Shown: one piece after another, positions 1 to 8,237 of the stretch
Numbering within the stretch: position 1 is the first letter of the stretch
Layout of the letters: each line of letters begins with the position of its first letter
NCBI RefSeq assembly: GCF_001571325.1
Contig: NZ_BCTO01000059.1
Span: 1-34,903, forward strand
DNA length: 34,903 nt
Reading direction: 5' to 3'
DNA from: Delftia tsuruhatensis NBRC 16741
GTDB lineage: Bacteria > Pseudomonadota > Gammaproteobacteria > Burkholderiales > Burkholderiaceae_C
Notes under the pieces: model-generated
The model's input: the letters and a program-made list of their open reading frames with translations, nothing else
The model's database searches: none
What the model was told of the DNA's origin: nothing
Made by a program: the position numbers and the translations under genes

Positions 1-118
1 TTCCTCGGTGCCCCCACTTCCAGGGCGTGCCTGCTTCCCGGCCAGTGGGTAGTGCGCTGCACCGTGAAAGCACGACTTCCAAAGACGACAGAACCCAAGA
101 TCGCAACGAGAGACAACC

Positions 119-1111
119 ATGCATGCATATCCATCCCCCGCATCTCGCAGATGCCTGCTTTCGGCCTTCTGCGCGGCAGCGCTGGCGGCCGCAGCCGGCG
201 CCCCGGCGCTGGCCCAGGGCACGGACGCGTTTCCCGAGCGGGAACTGACCCTGATCATCAATTACGGCGCAGGCGGCAATACCGACGTGGCCTCGCGCGC
301 CATCGGCAATGCCATGGAGGGCCTGCTCAAAAAGCCCGTGGTGCCCAACAACCGCGCGGGAGCGCAGGGCACGCTGGGCGTCTCGTCGCTGGCCCGGCAA
401 AAGCCCGACGGCTATACGCTGGGCGTGGTGACGTTTTCGACCATCGCCATCACGCCCCACCTCATGAAGGTGGACTACAAGGTCGATGACTTCGACTTCA
501 TCGCAGGCGTGGCCCGCTACCGCTATGGCGTGGCCGTGCGCGCGGACTCGCCCTACAAGACCATGGCCGACCTGGTGGCCGCGTCCCGCCAGGGCAAGGG
601 CATCTTCTTCGGCGCGCCGTCCGCGCCCAACAACCTGGCCATGTACGAGCTGGGGCGCAAGACGGGCGGCAGGTTCGAGGAGATCAACTACAAGTCCGGC
701 GCGGAGACCGTGGCCGGCCTGATCGGCGGGCAGGTCGATGTCATCGTGCAGAACCCCTCGGACATCGTCCAGCACGTCAAGGCCGGAAAAATGCGCCTGC
801 TCGCCAGCGCCAGCCCCATGCGCTGGAAGGAGTTGCCCGAGGTGCCCACGCTCAGGGAGCAGGGCTACGACGTGGAGATCGACTCCTGGATCGGCCTGGC
901 CTACCCCAAGGGCGTGCCCCCGGCCCTGCGCGACAGGCTGGAGCGCGTCGCCATGGCCGCAGCCGAAGGTCCCCAGGTCGCGCGTGTCTTCGAGTCGGCG
1001 GGCGTGGACCCGGCAGCTCTCACCGGAGCCGAATACCGCAGGAAGCTGGTCCAGGGCCATGAGTCCATGGGCGCGGCCATCAAGGCAGCGAATCTGCCGC
1101 GCATGAACTGA
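119..1111 (+). CDS. Bug-family tripartite tricarboxylate transporter substrate-binding protein (TctC-like)
   Basis: Encodes 330 aa, the usual length of the Bug/TctC periplasmic receptors that are greatly expanded in Burkholderiales and bind small carboxylates or related organic acids. Residues 1 to about 32 form a Sec signal peptide: a basic start, an Ala/Leu-rich core and an ALA-type cleavage site just before Gln33. The mature protein begins with the family's typical pattern (FPERELTLIINYGAGGNTD), followed by a GGNTDVASR segment and the ligand-binding core with 'GAQGTLG' and 'YTLGVVTF'. The start is the ATG at 119; the ribosome site before it is weak. No tctA or tctB membrane genes lie next to it, which is common for orphan Bug receptors. 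The ligand cannot be predicted from the sequence. Confidence 0.93.
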   Translation: MHAYPSPASRRCLLSAFCAAALAAAAGAPALAQGTDAFPERELTLIINYGAGGNTDVASRAIGNAMEGLLKKPVVPNNRAGAQGTLGVSSLARQKPDGYTLGVVTFSTIAITPHLMKVDYKVDDFDFIAGVARYRYGVAVRADSPYKTMADLVAASRQGKGIFFGAPSAPNNLAMYELGRKTGGRFEEINYKSGAETVAGLIGGQVDVIVQNPSDIVQHVKAGKMRLLASASPMRWKELPEVPTLREQGYDVEIDSWIGLAYPKGVPPALRDRLERVAMAAAEGPQVARVFESAGVDPAALTGAEYRRKLVQGHESMGAAIKAANLPRMN

Positions 1112-1357
1112 GGGCGGTCCGGCGGCCTGCCGGCCTTGATGCACGGGTGCTGCTGCAGCATGTGCCGAAAGACCATGAAAGGCCGCTCGTCGGCGGGGGA
1201 GCGCTCGCGCCCGCTCCCTGCGTTCGCTGTATCGGTCCACCAGGTAGCCTGTGCAGTCAAGCCGGTGCAGTCCGGTGCAGTCTCGCGCGTCAGCTGGGTG
1301 AACTTGACCAGTTCCCCCAATCACGTACACCGCGCGCAGGGGGCGAGTGCCTGCATC

Positions 1358-2455
1358 TCAGCGCGGCGCCAGGAACAGCTCCATGCGCTGCAGCTCCTCA
1401 TCCAGCGCGCTGCGAAAGGCGGCATCGCCGGGCGCCGCGCCGGCCACATAGCCGAATGACGGCTCCAGCCGGCCGTCGCGCGCCTGCAGGTTGGCCCAGC
1501 CGATCACATGGCCGCGCCAGAGCATGGGCAGGGCGTAGTAGCCCAGCTGACGCTGAGCTGGTGGCGTATAGGCCTCGAACTTGTAGGTCCAGCCCCAGAG
1601 CAGCGTGAAGCGGCGCCGGTCCCAGACCACGGGATCGAAGGGCGCGAGCAGGCGCAGCCGCTCGTCGAAGGCATGGCGGCGCGAGCGCGGGTTCTCGTCG
1701 GCGGGCCAGTACCAAGTGGTTCCGTCGATGCGGCAGCTGGCCAGTTGCTCGCGCGCCAGCCGCAGCGCCACCTGGGTCTGCTGCGCCAGGTGGGGCGCGC
1801 CATAGCCCAGCAGGCGCACCAGGTAGGTGAGGCTGGGGGCTGGCAGCGGTGCGTATTTGCGCACCACCAGGTCGATCAGCGCGGCGGCGCGCCGGGCGCT
1901 GGCGGCGGGGCTGTCGTCGGCCGGCGGGTGGGCGATGGCCTCGTAGACGCGCGTGCCGCTGTCGCGGCGCTTGACCCGCAGCAGGCCGCGATAGTGCATG
2001 CCGTCGAGCAACTGCGTGCTGGCGCTGCCCGAGCCGCCCCAGTAGTTCTTCACGCTTCCGTGCGAGAAATGCTGCTCCACCTCGCGCGGATGCACGGCGC
2101 CGCGCTCGCGCACGAAGGCCAGCACCTCGGCGGCCTTGCGCTGTGTCTCGGCATCCCAGGCCTTGCGGGCCTGGCGCGGGTGCATCAGCGCCAGGTGCTC
2201 ACTGGGCAGAAAGCCGTAGTTGACCAGGCAGTCCTCGTCGATCGCCAGGCGCGCGTAGCGGCGTTCCAGGTCGCCGGCGCGGTAGTCCTTGACGCGGTGG
2301 CGCAGCGTCAGGTCCTGCGCCCGGGCCGGCGCGCGGATCGGGTCTGCCTGCACAAAGCCCAGGCGCTGTATGGCCGCAGGCAGGGTGGTCGGCGTGAACA
2401 GGGTGCGCGCCACGGCATGGCGGCGCAGGTCGTCAAGGCTCGGTTCGGTGGGCAT
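1358..2455 (-). CDS. YcaQ/AlkZ-family (HTH_42) DNA glycosylase, winged-helix protein
   Basis: Encodes 365 aa. The protein belongs to the winged-helix family that includes E. coli YcaQ and Streptomyces AlkZ, glycosylases that unhook interstrand crosslinks and bulky N7-alkyl purines. Near the N-terminus the segment LGFVQADPIRAPARAQDLTL carries a Q-x-D motif at residues 36-38, matching the catalytic QxD of the YcaQ-like branch (AlkZ has QxQ). Downstream 'GFLPSEHLALMHPR', a winged-helix middle region and the C-terminal 'LLAPFDPVVWDRRR' and 'YYALPMLWRGHVIGWANL' blocks are also typical. The start at 2455 was chosen because the protein then begins directly with the family N-terminus; the frame is open further upstream, but that part only overlaps the neighbouring lipoprotein gene in another frame. 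The activity is inferred from the family. Confidence 0.88.
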   Translation of the reverse strand: MPTEPSLDDLRRHAVARTLFTPTTLPAAIQRLGFVQADPIRAPARAQDLTLRHRVKDYRAGDLERRYARLAIDEDCLVNYGFLPSEHLALMHPRQARKAWDAETQRKAAEVLAFVRERGAVHPREVEQHFSHGSVKNYWGGSGSASTQLLDGMHYRGLLRVKRRDSGTRVYEAIAHPPADDSPAASARRAAALIDLVVRKYAPLPAPSLTYLVRLLGYGAPHLAQQTQVALRLAREQLASCRIDGTTWYWPADENPRSRRHAFDERLRLLAPFDPVVWDRRRFTLLWGWTYKFEAYTPPAQRQLGYYALPMLWRGHVIGWANLQARDGRLEPSFGYVAGAAPGDAAFRSALDEELQRMELFLAPR

Positions 2456-2532
2456 GGCTTGATTGGAGCACGGACGGGCCGCCGGGCTGGCTGGTCGCCG
2501 TGCCGCCGTACCTCCTGACCCTGCCGTGCCGC

Positions 2533-3465
2533 TCAGGCCTTCCTGGCACGCCTGCGCCGCCACAGCGCGCGCAGCACCCAGCCCAGCGGCAGCACCACCA
2601 GCACCAGCCAGGGCAGCACGGCCGCCACGAAGGTGATCAGCGCGGCCATGCTCTCGCCCAGCACATGGCCGGCATCGCGCAGCGCGCGGCCTATGGGGCT
2701 GTAGCTGGTGCCGCCCTGCACCAGGGCGCGGGTGGGCGTGAACTGGATCTGTATGTGCTGCTTGCTCGTCTGCTGCTCCAGCACCTTGCGCTGGGCGGCC
2801 ATGGCGTCCAGCTCGGCCTGCGTGTCCGACAGCGTGCGCTGTATCTCCAGCAGGTCGGACATGGTGCGCTTGGTCGTGGTGTCGCGCAGCATCAGGCGCA
2901 GGCTGTCGCGGAACTCGGTGCGGTTCCTGATGCGCGCCTCCACGTCGATCACCTCGGCCGTCTTGTCCTCGCTGATGGTGTTCTGCGACACGATGGTGGC
3001 CACGCCGGCCAGCGTGCCCAGCAGCCGCTGCACATCGGCCGGCGCCACGCGCATCTCCAGCATGGCGTTGCCGGGCTGCTGGGGCGTCTCGCGCAGCAGC
3101 GATGCCGACAGCAGCTCGCAGCGCAGCGTGGCACACAGGTCGCGCACCTGGCCCCAGGCATCGGCCAGCTGCGCCTGCGGCACTTCCACGTTCAGCTCCT
3201 GGCGCACGGCCAGGAAACGCTGGGCCATCTCGTCCTGCGCCGACGTCTCTGGTGCGGCTGCTGCCGCATCCTCGGCCTGCACGGTGGCGGCGCGGCCTTG
3301 CTTCATGCCGGCGCCGCCCGCCATGGGCGCGGGGGCGGGCGCAGATTCCAGGGCTGCCGTGTCATGCCGCTGGTTGCAGCCCGCAAGGGCCAGCGTGGCA
3401 GCCAGTGCCAGCACGGCCGGCAATGCCATGCGGGAGGGCAGAGTGGAAGGCCGGGGATGCGTCAT
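2533..3465 (-). CDS. DUF4349 lipoprotein with C-terminal membrane anchor
   Basis: Encodes 310 aa. It starts with a lipoprotein signal peptide (LALAATLALAGC), so Cys is probably lipidated after cleavage by LspA. A low-complexity Ala/Pro stretch follows, then a DUF4349 region with the typical 'VIDVEARIRNRTEFRDSL' and a coiled-coil segment that includes 'MSDLLEIQRTLSDTQAELDAM'. The end is a hydrophobic helix (ALITFVAAVLPWLVLVVLPL) and a basic tail (WRRRRARKA), giving an envelope protein tethered at both ends. The ATG at 3465 was chosen because AGAGGA lies 6 bases upstream and it places the lipobox correctly; an in-frame start at 3513 lacks both. The function of DUF4349 proteins is not established. 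Confidence 0.9.
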   Translation of the reverse strand: MTHPRPSTLPSRMALPAVLALAATLALAGCNQRHDTAALESAPAPAPMAGGAGMKQGRAATVQAEDAAAAAPETSAQDEMAQRFLAVRQELNVEVPQAQLADAWGQVRDLCATLRCELLSASLLRETPQQPGNAMLEMRVAPADVQRLLGTLAGVATIVSQNTISEDKTAEVIDVEARIRNRTEFRDSLRLMLRDTTTKRTMSDLLEIQRTLSDTQAELDAMAAQRKVLEQQTSKQHIQIQFTPTRALVQGGTSYSPIGRALRDAGHVLGESMAALITFVAAVLPWLVLVVLPLGWVLRALWRRRRARKA

Positions 3466-3508
3466 GAATTTCCTCTTGAAAACAGGCAAGAACAGGCCGC
3501 TGTCAGGA

Positions 3509-3557
3509 CTCAAAGCTCAAGGCTCAAGGCTCAGGGCTCAGGGCTCAGGGCTCAGGG
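3509..3557. repeat. Seven-copy 7-bp tandem repeat (CTCARRG)
   Basis: Seven consecutive heptamers: CTCAAAG, then CTCAAGG twice, then CTCAGGG four times, ending at 3557. The array fills the gap between two minus-strand genes and supplies the stop codon (TCA at 3552-3554 on the plus strand) of the upstream gene. A change in copy number would alter only the last few codons of that gene. No function is evident. Confidence 0.95.
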
Positions 3558-4379
3558 CCTGCCGCCGGGGCCGAACATGGTGTCCACCTCGGACTGCAGC
3601 TCGAAGATGTCGGACACCGTGTAGAGCCAGTCGCCCTTTTGCAGATGGCCCGGGTCCGGCGGCGTCTCCACGCAGGCCTTGACCAGGGTGAACTGGCCGG
3701 CCGGGTCGGGCAGGAACTTCAGGCCCGATATGGAAAACCGCGCCACCCGCCCCACGCCATCGTTGTAGCGCCGGCCCCGGGCGCGCACGTCGGCCAGCTC
3801 CGCCATCTGAGGCACGTGGTCGTACACCGCGTCATAGAACTCGACGATGGGGCTCTGGTTGGTCCGGGCGCAGCCGTGCACGTACAGGGCGTAAAAGCGC
3901 CCGTCCAGCTCCATGGCCACCACGTCGGCTGCGCGGTAGAAAGTCAGGCTGTCGGGCAGGCCCGGCGAGCGCTTGGGCGGCGCGGGCGGCGTGTCCAGGA
4001 AGTCCTGGCGGATCTGCGCCGACTTGCGAAAGAAGTCATCGCTGAGCGCCACCTCGGCATTGAGCACATCGATGGCCGTGCGCGCGGCCGCGTTCAGGCC
4101 CGCGTCGGCCAGGCCGTTCCTGTGCAGCACGATGGCCAGGGCCAGCGCTGTCTTGTGCCGGTACAGCGCCGTTGCCTTGGCGTCATCTGCCTGCAGCACG
4201 CAGCTCCAGCGCCGCAGCAGGGGCGGCAGGGCATGGCCGCCGTAGTTGGCCGCGATAGCGGCATCGTGCCGGCCCAGCGCAAACGTGCGCGCCATCACGC
4301 GCGCCACGTCTTCCTCCAGGGTCTGCACCAGGGTGTCGGCTGCCAGCTTGGACAGCGCCTGGGTATGGGTCATGGCCAT
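3552..4379 (-). CDS. Conserved-looking hypothetical protein
   Basis: Encodes 275 aa; I do not recognise a family. Codon use (C/G in third positions) matches neighbouring chromosomal genes, so it is very likely real. The N-terminal half is helical and Ala-rich. The middle contains 'PDSLTFYRAADVVAMELDGRFYALYVHGCARTNQSPIVEFYD', which looks like a folded beta-strand domain, and the C-terminus has 'FTLVKACVETPPDPGHLQKGDWLYTVSDIFELQ'. There is no signal peptide and no membrane helix. Two in-frame ATGs lie six bases apart at the 5' end (4379 and 4373) and the ribosome site does not decide between them. The gene ends inside a heptamer tandem repeat. Confidence 0.8.
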   Translation of the reverse strand: MAMTHTQALSKLAADTLVQTLEEDVARVMARTFALGRHDAAIAANYGGHALPPLLRRWSCVLQADDAKATALYRHKTALALAIVLHRNGLADAGLNAAARTAIDVLNAEVALSDDFFRKSAQIRQDFLDTPPAPPKRSPGLPDSLTFYRAADVVAMELDGRFYALYVHGCARTNQSPIVEFYDAVYDHVPQMAELADVRARGRRYNDGVGRVARFSISGLKFLPDPAGQFTLVKACVETPPDPGHLQKGDWLYTVSDIFELQSEVDTMFGPGGRP

Positions 4380-4746
4380 GGCGTCACTGGCTCCAGTTCG
4401 ATGGCAGGTTCCTGAAATCCGGCCGGCCGTGGCCGCCAGTGCTGCGTTGTTCGTTGCGGTGCTCGATGCAGTGTTCGATGCTCAGGTCATGGACTTGCAT
4501 GGGTCTGTCGCTGGCGCCTTCGCGCCGGGGCAGTTGGAACGCCGGCCAGTGTGCCCCAAGCCGGGCCGCTGGCGGGGTGCGGGCACCATCGGGTCTGTAT
4601 CGATCCGCTACCGGCGCGGGCTGCCGTGCTGACGTCTTGCCGTCACATGAAGCGGCAAGACTCGTCATTTGCTTTTCATGCGGTTCATGCGGTTCATGCG
4701 GGTCATGTCAAAAGGGGGGGCGCTGCCAGCCCCGGGGAGATGCACG
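4380..4746. other. Gene-free interval with a 9-bp tandem repeat
   Basis: This is the divergent spacer between the hypothetical gene on the minus strand and the cyclopropane synthase-like gene on the plus strand, so it should hold both promoters; I see no convincing sigma-70 pair. At 4675-4707 the unit TTCATGCGG is repeated three times perfectly plus a partial fourth. Reading frames through the interval lack the third-position bias of the neighbours and were not called. Confidence 0.6.
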
Positions 4747-5991
4747 ATGTTCTGGGACAAGAAGCTCAGGCGCTGGGCCGAGGCCGTGCGTGCGCGGGCC
4801 GATCTGCCGGCGCGGCTGGTGCTGTGGAATGGCGAGCAGTTCGACTTCGGCCGCTTCGAGCAGCCGCGGGTCACGCTTACCGTGCGCAGCGCCTCGGCCC
4901 TGCCGCTGCTGCTGGACCCCAGCCTGGACCACCTGGGCCAGGCCTATGTGAAGGGCCAGATCGACATCGACGGGCGCCTGCCCGACATCATCGACTTCGG
5001 CTATGCGCTGGCGCGCCGCATGTCCAAGACCCAGGGCGCGGGCAAGGGGCCGGGGCGGCTGGCGCTTGCAGCGCGCGCGGCAAGGCGCTTTCGGCACAGC
5101 CGCAGCACGGACCGCGAATCCATCCAGTACCACTACGACGTGTCCGACGACTTCTACCGGCTCTGGCTGGACGAGGGCATGGTCTACTCCTGCGCCTACT
5201 TCGAGAACGGCGACGAGGACCTGACCACCGCCCAGCGCAAGAAGCTGGACCACATCCTCACCAAGATCCGCCTGCAGCCCGGCCAGCGCCTGCTGGACAT
5301 CGGTTGCGGCTGGGGCGCCCTGGTGCTGCGCGCGGCCCAGCACTTTGGCGCGCACTGCGTGGGCGTGACGCTGTCGCGCAACCAGTTCGAAGCGGCCACC
5401 GAGCGCGTGCGCGCCGCAGGCCTGGCCGACCGCATCGAGATCCGCCTGCAGGACTACCGCGACGTGCAGGGGCGCTTCGACCGCATCACCAGCGTCGGCA
5501 TGTTCGAGCATGTGGGCCGCCGCAACCTGCCCATGTACTTCGCGCACATGCGCGAGCTGCTGGCCGATGACGGCCTGGCGCTGAACCACGGCATCACCTC
5601 CACCGATGCGGACGTGGGCGCCACGGCCCTGGGCGGCGGTGCGTTCATCGACCGGTATGTGTTTCCTGATGGCGAGCTGCCCCACCTGAGCCTGGCGCTG
5701 GAGGCCATGCAGCGTGGGGGGCTGGAGGTGCTGGATGTGGAGGGGTTGCGGCGTCATTACGTGCGCACGTTGCAGTTGTGGCTGGAGCGGTTTGAGGCTT
5801 GTGTGCCGGAGATTCGGGCGTTGGTGGATGAGGAGAGGTTTCGGATCTGGAGGGTGTATCTGGCGGGGTGTGCTTATGCGTTTGAGCATGACGATGTGTC
5901 TATCTTTCAGGTGGTTTGTCGGAGGGCGGGGCAGGGGGCTGCTTCGTTGCCTTGGTCGCGGCGGTATATGTACGAGCGGACCTTGTCGTGA
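4747..5991 (+). CDS. Cyclopropane-fatty-acyl-phospholipid synthase family methyltransferase
   Basis: Encodes 414 aa, close to the usual 380-420 aa of the CFA synthase family, which transfers the methylene of S-adenosylmethionine onto cis double bonds of membrane phospholipids. An N-terminal lipid-binding region (1 to about 110) is followed by the conserved 'QYHYDVSDDFYRLWLD' block, the SAM-binding motif DIGCGWGALVLRAA (about 184-197), 'GVTLSRNQ' and 'ITSVGMFEHVG'. The ATG at 4747 was chosen because a GGGGAGA site sits just upstream; the longer frame from 4669 would add a repetitive MRFMRFMRV leader. Oddly, from about 5700 onward third positions switch from mostly C to mostly G/T, although the protein stays in family register. 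Confidence 0.9.
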   Translation: MFWDKKLRRWAEAVRARADLPARLVLWNGEQFDFGRFEQPRVTLTVRSASALPLLLDPSLDHLGQAYVKGQIDIDGRLPDIIDFGYALARRMSKTQGAGKGPGRLALAARAARRFRHSRSTDRESIQYHYDVSDDFYRLWLDEGMVYSCAYFENGDEDLTTAQRKKLDHILTKIRLQPGQRLLDIGCGWGALVLRAAQHFGAHCVGVTLSRNQFEAATERVRAAGLADRIEIRLQDYRDVQGRFDRITSVGMFEHVGRRNLPMYFAHMRELLADDGLALNHGITSTDADVGATALGGGAFIDRYVFPDGELPHLSLALEAMQRGGLEVLDVEGLRRHYVRTLQLWLERFEACVPEIRALVDEERFRIWRVYLAGCAYAFEHDDVSIFQVVCRRAGQGAASLPWSRRYMYERTLS

Positions 5992-6032
5992 GGCTTGTCT
6001 TATTCGTCTGGCGTGACGCGGGTTTGGCTTTT

Positions 6033-6346
6033 TGACCCTGCCGGGTGGTGTTTTTTCGAGGCCGGGTCTCGGCCCGGCGGTCGACCTACTTTCCTTTGTT
6101 TCGCCACCGGTACGCCGGCCGAAGGAAAGTAGGCAAAGCAAAGGCGACCCGAATGCCCACGACCCCTTCGCTGCGCTGCGGGGCAACCTGCGTCGGGTCG
6201 CCTGCGGGGTTCGCCGTGAAACTCACTTCGCGCTGCGCGCTACGTTCAGACAATCACGGCGAGTCAGATGACGAAGCAGTCCTGTCCTTCGGCAGGACTG
6301 CAACCCCGCAGGCGGCCCGACGCAGGCGCGGGCATACGGGAGGGGG
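6033..6346 (+). repeat. Dispersed intergenic repeat, copy 1
   Basis: A block of about 310 bp that recurs, reverse-complemented and with scattered substitutions and small indels, at 19505-19807. Shared landmarks in order are GACCCTGCCGGG, CGAGGCCGGGTCTCGGCCCG (itself an inverted repeat), CTTCGCTGCGCTGCGGG, CCTGCGGGGTTCGCCG, TGTCCTTCGGCAGGACTGCA and CATACGGGAGGGG. It lies in the 499-bp gap between the CFA synthase gene and the SDR gene. Short frames through it look like proteins but are conserved only as DNA. I see no transposase or terminal repeats; it may be a non-autonomous element or a structured-RNA element. Confidence 0.85.
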
Positions 6347-6490
6347 AGCGGAGCGGGCTGCCGGGGGCAGGAGCCGCTGGCGCGGCTGATTGTTCTGGTT
6401 TTCTGGATGATCCATCCCGGCTGCGCGGGTTTATCGCGGGGGGCTGGCTGCCTAAGCTGGGTGCTTCATCCAAGCACAAGGAGCGTTTCC

Positions 6491-7264
6491 ATGGCAGACC
6501 ATTCCATTCGCGGCAAGGTGGCGCTGATTGCAGGCGGCGGCAAGAATCTGGGCGGGCTGATTGCCCGTGATCTGGCGGGGCACGGCGCGCGGGCCGTGGT
6601 GGTGCACTACAACAGCGAGTCTTCCCGGGCCGAGGCAGAGACCACGGTGGCCGCAGTGCGTGCGCTGGGCGCAGAGGCCGTGGCGCTGCAGGGCGACCTC
6701 ACGCATGCTGGCGCTGTCGAGCGGCTTTTTGCAGAGGCCGTGGACGCCGTGGGCCGGCCGGACATTGCCATCAACACCGTGGGCAAGGTGCTCAAGAAGC
6801 CGCTGATGGAGATCAGCGAGGCGGAGTACGACGAGATGGCTGCCGTCAACGGCAAGTCGGCGTTTTTCTTCCTCAAGGAGGCGGGGCGCCATGTCAACGA
6901 CCACGGCAAGATCGTGACCCTGGTGACCTCGCTGCTGGGCGCGTTCACGCCGTTCTATTCCTCCTACGCGGGCACCAAGGCGCCGGTGGAGCATTTCACG
7001 CGGGCGGCGGCCAAGGAGTTCGGGGCGCGGGGCATCTCGGTCACGGCCGTGGGGCCGGGGCCCATGGACACGCCGTTCTTCTACGGCCAGGAAGGCGCGG
7101 ACGCCGTGGCCTATCACAAGAGCGCGGCGGCGCTGTCGCCGTTCTCGCCTTCGGGGCTGACGCATATCGAGGACGTGGTGCCCTTCATCCGCCACCTGGT
7201 CAGCGACGGCTGGTGGATCACCGGGCAGACCATCCTCATCAACGGCGGCTACACCACCAAGTAG
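6491..7264 (+). CDS. Short-chain dehydrogenase/reductase (SDR) family oxidoreductase
   Basis: Encodes 257 aa, the length of a classical SDR. The Rossmann glycine motif appears as AGGGKNLGG at residues 14-22 (classical TGxxxGxG with Ala and an extra Gly). The NNAG-like strand is replaced by 'INTVGKV', and the catalytic Tyr-x3-Lys is Y159-A-G-T-K163, with a Ser-containing 'TLVTSLLG' upstream. The C-terminal 'ITGQTILINGGYTTK' is the usual SDR ending. The start at 6491 has an AAGGAG site 6-7 bases upstream. A LysR regulator follows about 40 bp downstream on the same strand, so the two may be co-transcribed. The substrate cannot be assigned. Confidence 0.93.
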   Translation: MADHSIRGKVALIAGGGKNLGGLIARDLAGHGARAVVVHYNSESSRAEAETTVAAVRALGAEAVALQGDLTHAGAVERLFAEAVDAVGRPDIAINTVGKVLKKPLMEISEAEYDEMAAVNGKSAFFFLKEAGRHVNDHGKIVTLVTSLLGAFTPFYSSYAGTKAPVEHFTRAAAKEFGARGISVTAVGPGPMDTPFFYGQEGADAVAYHKSAAALSPFSPSGLTHIEDVVPFIRHLVSDGWWITGQTILINGGYTTK

Positions 7265-7304
7265 GCCAAGTGGAAGGACCGCTGCACGGACTATGCTGCG
7301 TCCC

Positions 7305-8237
7305 ATGGACCGACTCGACCGATACCGGATCTTCATGCAGGTGGCCGAGATGGGCAGCTTCATCAAGGCCGCCCATGCGCTGGACCTGCCGCGCGCCACG
7401 GTGTCCGCCGCCGTGCAGCAGCTGGAAGAGCAGGTGGGCGCAAGACTCCTGCACCGCACCACGCGCCAGGTCAGCCTCACGGCCGATGGCGCCCAGTTGC
7501 TGGAGCGTGTGCGCCCGCTGCTGTCAGAGGCCGAGGACGTGGAGCAGATGTTCCAGGCCCGCACGCGCCAGGCCACGGGCCGGCTGCATGTGGACGTGCC
7601 CAGCCGCATCGCGCGCCGCCTGCTGGCGCCCGCGCTGCCGGGGCTCATGCGCCGGCACCCGGGGCTGCAACTGGTGCTGGGTTCGTCAGACCGCGCCATT
7701 GACCTGGTGCAGGAAGGCGTGGACTGCGCCGTGCGCGTGGGCACGCTGCATGACAGCAGCCTGGTCGTGCGCCCGCAGGGCTGCATTGCCCTCATCAACT
7801 GCGCCAGCCCCGCCTACCTGCGCGAGCACGGCCTGCCCGAGCAACCGCAGGACCTGCTGCACGGCCACTGGAGCGTGGGCTATGCCTCGCCGCGCACGGG
7901 GCGGGAACTGCCGTGGGAATGGAGTGGGGCGAGCGATGTGGATGGAGTGAATGGAGTGGATGGGCCGCAGACCCTGGCCGTGCCCAGCCGCGTGGTCACC
8001 AACAATGCAGAAAGCTACATCGCCTGTTGCCGCGCCGGCCTGGGGCTGATCCAGATCCCGCGCTATGACGTGCAGCACCTGCTGGACACGGGCGAGCTGG
8101 TGGAGGTGCTGCCCGCCCACCGCGCAGCGCCCATGCCCGTGGCGCTGCTGTACCCGCACCGCCGCCAGCGCTCGCGCCGGCTGGCGGTTTTCATCGACTG
8201 GTTCGAGGCGCTGATGCGGCCGAACCTGGAGCCGTAG
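7305..8237 (+). CDS. LysR-family transcriptional regulator
   Basis: Encodes about 310 aa. The N-terminus carries the LysR winged HTH ('FMQVAEMGSFIKAAHALDLPRATVSAAVQQLEEQVGARLLHR'), followed by the linker helix and a periplasmic-binding-like effector domain. The ATG at 7305 gives the family-typical start MDRLDRYRIF; an in-frame ATG at 7293 would add four residues, and neither has a strong ribosome site. Within the effector domain (about 7937-7965) a GGATGGAGTGAATGGA-type minisatellite encodes an in-frame DVDGVNGVDG insertion. It lies immediately after an SDR gene on the same strand, which could be its target. Its last 47 bp overlap, tail to tail, the end of the converging hydroxylase gene. Confidence 0.92.
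   Translation: MDRLDRYRIFMQVAEMGSFIKAAHALDLPRATVSAAVQQLEEQVGARLLHRTTRQVSLTADGAQLLERVRPLLSEAEDVEQMFQARTRQATGRLHVDVPSRIARRLLAPALPGLMRRHPGLQLVLGSSDRAIDLVQEGVDCAVRVGTLHDSSLVVRPQGCIALINCASPAYLREHGLPEQPQDLLHGHWSVGYASPRTGRELPWEWSGASDVDGVNGVDGPQTLAVPSRVVTNNAESYIACCRAGLGLIQIPRYDVQHLLDTGELVEVLPAHRAAPMPVALLYPHRRQRSRRLAVFIDWFEALMRPNLEP

Noticed and set aside
1508..2518. Long plus-strand reading frame opposite the YcaQ-like gene
   Set aside because: It is an antisense shadow of a GC-rich gene; the minus-strand product has clear family motifs.
6045..6389. Reading frame of 114 codons through the dispersed repeat
   Set aside because: The second copy of the repeat carries indels that break the frame, so conservation is at the DNA level.
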